Assembly (NCBI GenBank): GCA_021818565.1
Contig: JAKATV010000411.1
Coordinates: 1-7,775 of the forward strand
Reading direction: 5' to 3'
Length of the DNA stretch: 7,775 nt
Source of the DNA: Planctomycetota bacterium
GTDB lineage: Bacteria > Planctomycetota > Phycisphaerae > WQYP01
Shown in pieces: positions 1 through 5,371 of this stretch. The translations under genes and the position numbers were made by a program. Below the pieces are notes generated by a model that was given only the letters and a program-made list of their open reading frames with translations, did not search any database and was not told the DNA's origin. Within the stretch, counting starts at the first letter, position 1, and every line of letters starts with the position of its first letter.

Positions 1-25
1 TAGTTATGCATCGCAACAGGCCACT

Positions 26-47
26 TGGCTCCGACGATTCGGAGCCA
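26..47 (+). promoter_or_regulatory. 5' leader hairpin of PEP-CTERM gene 1
   Basis: An uninterrupted inverted repeat, TGGCTCCG / CGGAGCCA, pairs 8 bp around a 6-nt loop (34-39). It lies 42 nt upstream of the start codon at 90. No T-run follows, so it does not look like an intrinsic terminator. A leader structure is the simplest reading, though the true transcript start is unknown and it could be the 3' end of a transcript entering from the left. Confidence 0.4.
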
Positions 48-67
48 CCGGGTTGCGGTGCTCGGAG

Positions 68-81
68 TTCTTTTATAGGAG
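68..81 (+). promoter_or_regulatory. Conserved leader box with Shine-Dalgarno, gene 1
   Basis: TTCTTTTATAGGAG contains the ribosome binding site TAGGAG, with 8 nt to the ATG at 90. The same 14 bases occur at 1643-1656 before PEP-CTERM gene 2, again 8 nt from the ATG. The match supports both starts and suggests shared translation control or common ancestry of the leaders. Confidence 0.6.
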
Positions 82-89
82 CCTCGCGT

Positions 90-1001
90 ATGTACACGAG
101 CAAACCTTATCGTGATGACAATCGGCCCGTTCGGAATTTTGCTAGGAGGTCCGCACACATGGGACGGAACGTGGCCTTGGCTGCTGGTGTAGCGTCGGCG
201 TTCGGCGCAGCAACTTGGGCAGGGCAGGTGGTTCTTGGCCAAGTTGTCCAACCAGGGGTTTATTTCCGGCAGGACGTGGCCAACAACACCGGTGCCGCCG
301 CCAACGATTTGGCAATCACCTTCAGCGGGCAGATCAGTGGCATGAAGGTGTCACCCTATGGTAGCCCGGGTGGGACTTACGCCGGAACACTGCAACCCGC
401 ACCACCCGCGGCGGCGAACACTTACCTGGTACCCTCCACCGCGGGGATGAGTGTTCGCGGAGGATCAGAGGCGCAGGTTCGATGGAGGGATGTGGCGGGC
501 ACTACACCATCCACGATTACGGGCGGAACTTGGACGGTCAACGGAGTCGCGGCTGCAACCAATCCGACACCGGCGACAATGGGCGGAGTAATCGGGATTA
601 CACGCGACCAGTTTACCGGCGTTGCTTCTGTGACATTTACGAACAGCGAGCCTTTTGCGGTCAACTACACCAATGTAGCGTATTGGGTTAACAACAGTTT
701 GGATAATTACACGATTGACAGCTTCGATATTCCGACAGGAAGTTCTGTGCCGGACTCATCCTCTTTTTCCCTCGCGGCCAGCGGCAGCCCTTCTAATTCC
801 CTGACGGTGTCGCTTGGGACTGTGGACACGGTGGGTTATGAATTGGTTACCGCGACAGTAGCGGCGCAGAGTGCCCCGAGCACCACGTATACACTTGGGG
901 CGGCGGCGGCCGCACCGGAACCAGCAACACTGGCGCTAATGGGCATTGCCGCCGGAGCGCTGTTACTTATTCGCCGACAGCGCAAAGAATCCGTGCGCTA
1001 A
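90..1001 (+). CDS. PEP-CTERM sorting domain-containing secreted protein 1
   Basis: The product is a 303-residue protein predicted to be exported and then processed by an exosortase-type enzyme. Residues 1-23 form an unusually long, Arg-rich N-terminal stretch. A hydrophobic signal segment follows (about 24-47, Ala/Gly-rich, plausible cleavage near ATWA-GQ). The body is Ser/Thr/Gly/Asn-rich with alternating beta-type sequence and no catalytic motif I recognise. The C-terminus is a canonical PEP-CTERM signal: PEPATLALMG at 276-285, a hydrophobic helix, then IRRQRK and four more residues. I chose the start at 90 because its leader matches gene 2. A second start at 159 (residue 24) has an even stronger SD, AGGAGGT at 144-150 with 8-nt spacing, and would leave a compact signal peptide beginning MGRNVALAAG. 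Either or both may be used. The biological role is unknown. Confidence 0.85.
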   Translation: MYTSKPYRDDNRPVRNFARRSAHMGRNVALAAGVASAFGAATWAGQVVLGQVVQPGVYFRQDVANNTGAAANDLAITFSGQISGMKVSPYGSPGGTYAGTLQPAPPAAANTYLVPSTAGMSVRGGSEAQVRWRDVAGTTPSTITGGTWTVNGVAAATNPTPATMGGVIGITRDQFTGVASVTFTNSEPFAVNYTNVAYWVNNSLDNYTIDSFDIPTGSSVPDSSSFSLAASGSPSNSLTVSLGTVDTVGYELVTATVAAQSAPSTTYTLGAAAAAPEPATLALMGIAAGALLLIRRQRKESVR

Positions 1002-1103
1002 CAAACCGCTGACGCCAGCACTTACCGGCCGTGCCAGCGGCTCGACGCAGCAACTTGGAGCGGTTGAGATTGAAGCAAGAGGAGCCGTAGAGATTGGGCA
1101 ACG

Positions 1104-1135
1104 CGGCGGCAGGCCAGAACGCCTGCCGCCGTTTT
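1104..1135 (+). terminator. Intrinsic terminator after PEP-CTERM gene 1
   Basis: A perfect 11-bp GC-rich stem, CGGCGGCAGGC / GCCTGCCGCCG, closes a 6-nt loop (1115-1120) and is followed directly by TTTT. It lies about 100 nt after the stop of gene 1 and fits a Rho-independent terminator for it. It implies that gene 1 is transcribed separately from the genes to its right. Confidence 0.8.
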
Positions 1136-1229
1136 GGGGCGGGCGAGACATCAGGATCATACCATTTAGATGTCTATACATGGAGATTTGCAATGGAAAC
1201 AACGCACACACTGGTCCCGACAGCGAATG

Positions 1230-1558
1230 ACTATTGGTTTCGTTATAAATGCCTTCACCTGCAGTTGACCCTTGGTTCTACGGCGCAGCTTGGCCAATCG
1301 GCGGCGTTGTACAGCTGATTTTCAACCGATTACGCCAACGGGCTGGGCAACTCGCCGGCATACTCCGGCGTAGGATCAGGCACTAAAACGGTAACCACTT
1401 CCGGAGGCTGTTACACTACGCCATTCTCCAGTTTCCGCTAAGGCTGGGGGACGCTTCTTAGTGACACGAAGGCGATAGGAATTAACCCCTATGCCGGTCC
1501 TTCGTTTATTTTCTTGCAGCAATGGCTGGAAACCAACGGTACAACCTCCAGCGGGTAA
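1230..1558 (+). pseudogene. Decayed coding remnant between PEP-CTERM genes 1 and 2
   Basis: The 1002-1664 interval has no intact gene, but this part still reads like protein when frames are joined. One frame gives DPWFYGAAWPIGGVV (1267-1311). A shift of frame then gives TDYANGLGNSPAYSGVGSG from about 1325, TKTVTTSGGC, then a stop at 1439-1441. After that stop come GWGTLLSDTKAIGINPYAG and PSFIFLQQWLETNGTTSSG, ending at a stop at 1556-1558. Another in-frame stop is at 1316-1318. The mix of compact protein-like stretches, at least one frameshift and internal stops points to a dead gene for a secreted Gly/Thr-rich protein. No start codon, signal peptide or PEP-CTERM tail survives. I do not recognise the family. 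Confidence 0.55.
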
Positions 1559-1615
1559 AAACTGATTTCGTTTGGCTTTTTAATGATGCGGGTTTTTCGT
1601 TGATCCAATGTGTGA

Positions 1616-1638
1616 TCACGCCCGTACGCGAAGCGTGA
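1616..1638 (+). promoter_or_regulatory. Leader hairpin of PEP-CTERM gene 2
   Basis: TCACGC (1616-1621) can pair with GCGTGA (1633-1638) around an 11-nt loop. A smaller alternative is ACGC / GCGT around GAA (1626-1636). It ends 4 nt before the leader box shared with gene 1, which also has a hairpin upstream of its box. The pairing is short, so this is tentative. Confidence 0.3.
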
Positions 1639-1642
1639 CGAA

Positions 1643-1656
1643 TTCTTTTATAGGAG
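1643..1656 (+). promoter_or_regulatory. Conserved leader box with Shine-Dalgarno, gene 2
   Basis: TTCTTTTATAGGAG is identical to the box at 68-81 and also lies 8 nt from its ATG (1665). It fixes the start of gene 2 at 1665 and rules against the in-frame upstream ATG at 1608. Confidence 0.6.
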
Positions 1657-1664
1657 TGCTACTT

Positions 1665-2423
1665 ATGTTCAAGATTGAGCCTTTTCATCGTTACGCAACC
1701 TCTGCGGCTGTGGCGGCGATGGCACTGGGACTATCAGCGGTGGTAGCCTCGCCAGCTTACGGATCGGAAACTGCCAGTGCCACCATTGCCCTGGCCTCCA
1801 GTGAACTTGTCGGCGGCCAGCAGCAATATACCTACAGCTTGTCGCTGACCAACACAAGCACCGACGGTAGCACTGTGGGCACATTCTGGTTTGCTTGGAT
1901 CCCCCACCAGAGCTATCTTGCCTCCAATCCCATTTCAGTATCAGCCCCTACCGGCTGGGAGGACGGGCCAGACTCGCAAAGTGTCGGCGGAGCGCTGGGA
2001 GAAAAGGGTGCCTCCATTGAATTCCAAGCCGACGGTTCGGGGAGTTATCTTACCGCCGGAACCACACTCAAGGGCTTTTCCTTCACCACTGCGGATTCGC
2101 CAAGTTCCGTTTTCGGCGATTCCATTTATTTCCCCGGAACGCCGGTGTTGACATCACAGGTTTATCATGCCGGCCCGTTCAGCGACAACTTCAATGGTAT
2201 CAACGGCTATCAATTTTTGGTGCAGGTCGTGCCCGAACCAACACCGCTGGCTCTGTTGGCCATCGGAGGAATGGCATTACTGCTAGTGCGTAGTAGAAAA
2301 ATTGAGCCGCGAGGGGGATGCTTGAATCGCGTTAAGTACAGCACCTCCTGCGACAAAATATCATCGTATGCGCCTGCATGGCCGCGCGGTAGCGGCGCGC
2401 AGTGGTTTTCCACACCGCTGTGA
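1665..2423 (+). CDS. PEP-CTERM secreted protein 2 with abnormal C-terminal extension
   Basis: This is a 252-residue exported protein. Residues 1-33 are a signal peptide (FKIEPFHRY, then an Ala-rich hydrophobic core, cleavage near AYG-SE). The body (34-188) is predicted beta-rich. It carries the segment GTFWFAWIPHQSYL and a later SIYFPGTPV segment, a pattern I remember from small planctomycete PEP-CTERM proteins of unknown function. The sorting signal starts with PEP at 190-192, continues through a hydrophobic helix and reaches RSRK at 209-212. It should end there, but 40 further polar residues follow before the stop. A 5-base A run at 2297-2301 sits exactly at the junction: one extra A would give an immediate TGA (2303-2305), and one fewer would end after about nine residues. 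A frameshift or sequencing error is therefore likely. As read, the tail may block exosortase recognition. Confidence 0.8.
   Translation: MFKIEPFHRYATSAAVAAMALGLSAVVASPAYGSETASATIALASSELVGGQQQYTYSLSLTNTSTDGSTVGTFWFAWIPHQSYLASNPISVSAPTGWEDGPDSQSVGGALGEKGASIEFQADGSGSYLTAGTTLKGFSFTTADSPSSVFGDSIYFPGTPVLTSQVYHAGPFSDNFNGINGYQFLVQVVPEPTPLALLAIGGMALLLVRSRKIEPRGGCLNRVKYSTSCDKISSYAPAWPRGSGAQWFSTPL
2232..2284 (+). repeat. PEP-CTERM tail DNA repeat, copy 1
   Basis: These 53 bases encode PEP plus the hydrophobic helix of protein 2. They match 4122-4174 in gene 3 at 49 of 53 positions, and the last 29 bases (2256-2284) are identical. Similarity stops abruptly after this point, and the protein bodies upstream look unrelated. 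This suggests recent exchange or duplication of the sorting-signal module. Confidence 0.8.
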
Positions 2424-2556
2424 ACGTTTACCAGTGTATTGCAGCAAAAATATGATTTTCCGATCACCGGTTGCAAGCCCCAGTCCGGCGGCAGGTGGTG
2501 GAGCAAGAGAGGAAAATTTATTCCGATCATATAACGCACATACAGGTAGGTGCCGT

Positions 2557-3078
2557 ATGGATATGGTTGAGAACAAGAATGCGGTGAGCCGATGCATGGC
2601 GCGGGTACAACGCTGGAAAGTACCGCCAAATTGGTCGCGGTGCCAGTGGCTGGAAGAAGCTTCAGCCCAGGCGGAATTGGCGGCCATTGCCTGTCAGACG
2701 ATGGACAAATCAGTACCCGCACCGGGAATATTGAATACATACGATAATCGGATTCACAACAGTGTACTACATCGCTATCGTCAGGAATGGTCTTTTGCCC
2801 GGCATTGCGGTCTGACTGTCGTCCGCGAGCCGGTGGAAAAGGATGATCCGGAGGATGAATCGGCCGCAATGCTGCCTAGTATTCCCAATGCTCTTGGAAA
2901 ACTTTCCGAACCTGACCGACGGCTCATTGAAATGCTATATTGGAAACATTGTTCCGAATCGCAGGTGGCTGCGGATATGGGTGTATCCCAGCAGGCCATC
3001 AGCAAACGCAAACGCCGGATCCTTTCAACACTCTCCGCCGTCTTGAAACATGAGAATTTTTCAATTTACCGGTTGTGA
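2557..3078 (+). CDS. Sigma-70 family RNA polymerase sigma factor
   Basis: This is a predicted cytoplasmic transcription factor of 173 residues that would direct RNA polymerase to a set of promoters. The C-terminal half (about 109-161) is a clear sigma region 4: NALGKLSEPDRRLIEMLYW, followed by the helix-turn-helix SESQVAADMGVSQQAISKRK (134-153) for -35 recognition. The N-terminal half (about 19-85) resembles a reduced region 2, with WLEEASAQAELAA and the segment LHRYRQEWSFARHC. I associate that segment with planctomycete sigma factors. The acidic linker 91-104 (EPVEKDDPEDESAA) is typical between regions 2 and 4. The start at 2557 is supported by AGGTAGG at 2544-2550, with 6 nt spacing. The frame is open back to 2368, but the upstream part is not protein-like. 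The gene is flanked on both sides by PEP-CTERM genes and has no visible anti-sigma partner. Control of those genes is an inference only. Confidence 0.8.
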   Translation: MDMVENKNAVSRCMARVQRWKVPPNWSRCQWLEEASAQAELAAIACQTMDKSVPAPGILNTYDNRIHNSVLHRYRQEWSFARHCGLTVVREPVEKDDPEDESAAMLPSIPNALGKLSEPDRRLIEMLYWKHCSESQVAADMGVSQQAISKRKRRILSTLSAVLKHENFSIYRL

Positions 3079-3251
3079 AATTCATCCACCCTGCAACTAT
3101 AACGTATGGCTGTAACACCGCACGTTGAATCCGTTGCGTCGGTGCTGCAGATTCGCCGATACGGCGGATGATATTTGAAATTTAAGTCACAGCCGGATGT
3201 CGGGTGGTGGTCGCCCGGCGGTGGCGTGAGGAATGTATCAAGAGGTGCTTT
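3079..3251 (+). other. Intergenic region with small hairpins between sigma gene and gene 3
   Basis: No gene is seen here. An 8-bp stem with one bulge pairs 3116-3124 with 3137-3144. A second small hairpin, CGCCG-ATA-CGGCG, spans 3152-3168. Neither has a T-run, so termination after the sigma gene is unproven. Just upstream of gene 3, GCCGG (3192-3196) can pair with CCGGC (3215-3219). The ribosome binding site AAGAGG lies at 3240-3245. No convincing promoter boxes were found. Confidence 0.35.
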
Positions 3252-4217
3252 ATGTTGCGTTGTTACCAGTTCTCTGTTCAAACCACGTTGATGGCCGTCA
3301 TTATCCTGGCAGGATTGACAGCCGTTACATCCAATGCCGCGACGCTTCCCGGCGTCTTAAAATTCAGTCAGTGGCCTCTCAATGGGGTCACGATCAACGG
3401 CGCGGCTTATTTCGGACATGACGAACTCAGCTCTGCCACATTAAATGCTAACGGCGTCTATGTGGGAACCGGGGCAGCCGACGATTTCAGCGACTACCAC
3501 AACACTCCGGTGATAGGCGTACAATGGTGGGGATCCTATATTCCAACTCCCGCTGTTACTGGGCCGCCCATCCCGGTACCCGATTTCCTGCTTTCATTTG
3601 AATCGGATGTTCCGGCATCTCCCAGCGGAGCTTTCAGTCACCCGGGATCTGTGCTCCTGGCGCAGACGGTTACGCGCAACACAGGAGGGCCTCTGGCACC
3701 GGGTCAATTTACGGAAGCGGCTGTCGGGCCCACCAACAATCTGTTTGAATATCAAGCACTGTTGCAGAACCCATTCCCGGAAGCGGCAGGGACAGTCTAC
3801 TGGTTGAAGATCGCCGGATTGTTCCCATCTGGTACGTCCGAACAATGGGGATGGCATAACCGCGATTATACTATTCAAGACCTGTTGGCTAATCCAGGCG
3901 AAACCAACCTTAATGCGGCCGGAACCTTTCCGGTCTGGCACTTTGGAGATGATGCCGTGCAGGGTTTCCTGAATTACACCCCCCCAACTTCTACACAAGG
4001 CGGTAGCGTCGACGAAGGTGATTTCGTTCCGCTGACTTACAATCCCAATAAGACATCGACCGATGGCCCCGCAGTGGTCACCGGCCTTTCGGAGGACTTG
4101 GCTTTTCAGTTATATACCACACCCGAACCGGCACCGCTGGTTCTCTTGGCCATCGGAGGAATGGCATTACTGCTGGTTTCACGACGAAATATACCGGGCA
4201 CCAAACATCCGGTGTAA
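3252..4217 (+). CDS. PEP-CTERM secreted protein 3 (WGWHNRDY-type body)
   Basis: This is a 321-residue exported protein. The start at 3252 has AAGAGG 6 nt upstream and gives a good signal peptide, MLRCYQFSVQTTLMAVIILA with cleavage near SNA-A (about 29). The body (30-285) carries conserved-looking aromatic segments. These are YFGHDELSSA, ADDFSDYHNTPVIGVQWWGS, LLSFESDVPASPSGAFSHPG, TVYWLKIAGLFP, EQWGWHNRDYTIQD and VWHFGDDA. From memory this matches a secreted planctomycete domain of unknown function (I believe DUF7901, unverified). No catalytic site is evident, and the rich Trp/Tyr/Asp content would suit carbohydrate binding. The tail has PEP at 291-293, the hydrophobic helix and SRR, and ends normally 10 residues later. 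The helix-coding DNA is almost identical to that of gene 2. The gene follows the sigma gene by 173 nt. Confidence 0.85.
   Translation: MLRCYQFSVQTTLMAVIILAGLTAVTSNAATLPGVLKFSQWPLNGVTINGAAYFGHDELSSATLNANGVYVGTGAADDFSDYHNTPVIGVQWWGSYIPTPAVTGPPIPVPDFLLSFESDVPASPSGAFSHPGSVLLAQTVTRNTGGPLAPGQFTEAAVGPTNNLFEYQALLQNPFPEAAGTVYWLKIAGLFPSGTSEQWGWHNRDYTIQDLLANPGETNLNAAGTFPVWHFGDDAVQGFLNYTPPTSTQGGSVDEGDFVPLTYNPNKTSTDGPAVVTGLSEDLAFQLYTTPEPAPLVLLAIGGMALLLVSRRNIPGTKHPV
4122..4174 (+). repeat. PEP-CTERM tail DNA repeat, copy 2
   Basis: This is the partner of 2232-2284: 49 of 53 bases match, with 29 identical bases at 4146-4174. Three of the four differences cluster in the first 20 bases. Identity is too high for independent copies under amino-acid selection alone, since synonymous positions are also conserved. 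Confidence 0.8.
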
Positions 4218-4251
4218 TGGCTGCTGAAAAAAAGGGGTGCCTGAGCCTTTG

Positions 4252-4279
4252 CACGGGTTTAGAGCGATGGAAACCCGTG
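4252..4279 (+). other. Hairpin downstream of PEP-CTERM gene 3
   Basis: CACGGGTTT (4252-4260) pairs perfectly with AAACCCGTG (4271-4279) over 9 bp with a 10-nt loop, 34 nt after the stop of gene 3. No T-run follows on the plus strand. It may stabilise the 3' end or act in Rho-assisted termination. It is not a standard intrinsic terminator. Confidence 0.4.
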
Positions 4280-4313
4280 GCCTTGGATGTATCCAAATGT
4301 GGTTTGTTGCCCC

Positions 4314-4534
4314 GCAAGTGGCAGCGGCATCATTTACCATGACGGTACTGCGGATGCCTTTCGCACCATTACGGAATTGCCCCCTTTGACCGCTCGGAAG
4401 TGCGGATGATCGCCGTGGGCGCTCGAAACCGGCCTGATCTGGAACTTCTGTCACGCCGCGTCGGCATACCGTGCTATTCGCCGACATGGCGTCATTTGGA
4501 ATCCGTAATCGCTATGCTGCAAGAGGGGAGGTGA
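4314..4534 (+). pseudogene. Frameshifted coding remnant before PEP-CTERM gene 4
   Basis: No intact gene occupies 4218-4689, but this part reads as protein across two frames. The first gives GSGIIYHDGTADAFRTITEL and then PPLTAR, ending at a stop at 4407-4409. The second frame is open from 4343 to a stop at 4532-4534. It gives RSEVRMIAVGARNRPDLELL, then SRRVGIPCYSPTWRHLESVI and AMLQEGR. Joining them needs one shift near 4390-4400. If alive on its own, the second part could start at ATG 4406 with GGAAG upstream, giving 42 residues, MIAVGARNRPDLELLSRRVG and so on. The sequence resembles a soluble cytoplasmic protein rather than a PEP-CTERM protein. I do not recognise it. The C-terminal end of a dead gene is the best reading. 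Confidence 0.45.
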
Positions 4535-4689
4535 CGCATGTAAAAGTCACAATTAAAAGTTGGGGCCTGGGAGATCCGTTACGGAATCCGACAGTACCCC
4601 CGGAGAAAACATCAATTACGGTCCGCGGGTTTTGCCCGTCGATGTTCCACGGGCCGCGGGAAATCAAAACTTTTTCAGGAGAACTGTTT
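4535..4689 (+). promoter_or_regulatory. Leader of PEP-CTERM gene 4 with nested hairpin
   Basis: The 155 nt before gene 4 hold a GC-rich nested hairpin at 4623-4659. An outer 5-bp stem CCGCG / CGCGG encloses a one-sided bulge and an inner 6-bp stem GCCCGT / ACGGGC with a 9-nt loop (4640-4648). It ends 16 nt before the ribosome binding site CAGGAG (4676-4681), which is 8 nt from the ATG at 4690. AAAACTTTTT lies between the two. The structure may influence ribosome access, or may be a poor terminator for anything upstream. Confidence 0.35.
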
Positions 4690-5370
4690 ATGAAATCGAC
4701 TTACATTGCCATTGGAATGGCGATACTCGGATTGCAGGCCTCTGCGGTGACGGCAAGCTCCGCTACTGTGCCCGTCGGCGATCCCTTGCAGGGTTCATCG
4801 CCGTTTAGTTTAATTGTCCACGAAGACGGGGCAAACAGCACGATGATCATTACGGAAGGGACAAGCTCATCGTTTTCGCCACCCATCGCGGTGGCATCCG
4901 GCCCCGATGGTGTGCCGGAATATTCCACAGGCGGGGTCTTCCTTCAAGCCGGTGACATCTATTGGCTCAACCCCGCCGGTGTGTCGCCAACTATATCCGA
5001 CATGCTTCGGATTTATCCATCTGCGGCGGGAGTGGCCTCTGGCAACACCTTTTCGGTTTTCTCAATGACCCTCCCGGAAGGTGCTCAAGAAAGTCCGCTG
5101 GTCATCAAGCCGGACAGTCCGTGGGATGTCCCAGCCGTTCCGGCCAATACCAATTTGCTTAATTTTCCCAGTGTTCCGGAGAATGGCACCTATGTGTCAC
5201 CGGGGTTGAATGGCGTAAAGGGAACCTATACATTCCTTAGTGATACGGACGTCGTTCCCGAGCCAGCCGGATGGGTGATTGGATTGGCATGCACGCTCGG
5301 ATTGGTTTTATTGATGCCCGACTCACGTCGATTAACTAATCGCCGTACCCGCCATGCGGCCAGCGGTTGA
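4690..5370 (+). CDS. PEP-CTERM secreted protein 4
   Basis: This is a 226-residue exported protein of unknown function. Residues 1-25 are a compact signal peptide (MKSTYIAIGMAILGLQASAV, cleavage near ASSA-TV). The body is short and beta-type, rich in Ser, Pro, Gly and Val, with no motif I recognise. The C-terminus begins with PEP at 190-192. It continues through a hydrophobic segment (WVIGLACTLGLVLLM) interrupted late by PDS, then RRLTNRRTR. This is a divergent PEP-CTERM signal, with the basic cluster spread out and a Cys in the helix, unlike the near-identical tails of proteins 2 and 3. The start at 4690 is set by CAGGAG and the signal peptide; the frame is open further upstream (to 4471), but that part is not protein-like. 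The gene ends one base before the convergent ispH stop. Confidence 0.8.
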   Translation: MKSTYIAIGMAILGLQASAVTASSATVPVGDPLQGSSPFSLIVHEDGANSTMIITEGTSSSFSPPIAVASGPDGVPEYSTGGVFLQAGDIYWLNPAGVSPTISDMLRIYPSAAGVASGNTFSVFSMTLPEGAQESPLVIKPDSPWDVPAVPANTNLLNFPSVPENGTYVSPGLNGVKGTYTFLSDTDVVPEPAGWVIGLACTLGLVLLMPDSRRLTNRRTRHAASG

Positions 5371-5371
5371 G

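Noticed and set aside
205..1060. Shared 13-mer CGCAGCAACTTGG in gene 1 and after its stop
   Set aside because: It is short, with no further similarity around it, and is best treated as chance.
963..1230. Open frames on both strands around 946-1230
   Set aside because: They run through the terminator stem and gene 1's end, and their translations are low-complexity and not protein-like.
1353..1370. Perfect 6-bp hairpin CGCCGG / CCGGCG with a 6-nt loop
   Set aside because: It lies inside the decayed coding remnant (NSPAYSGV) and has no T-run, so it is probably a by-product of GC-rich codons.
2210..2869. Long minus-strand open frame of 219 codons opposite gene 2's end and the sigma gene start
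   Set aside because: The translation is Pro/Ser/Cys-rich without domain-like structure, it crosses two supported plus-strand genes, and it has no SD.
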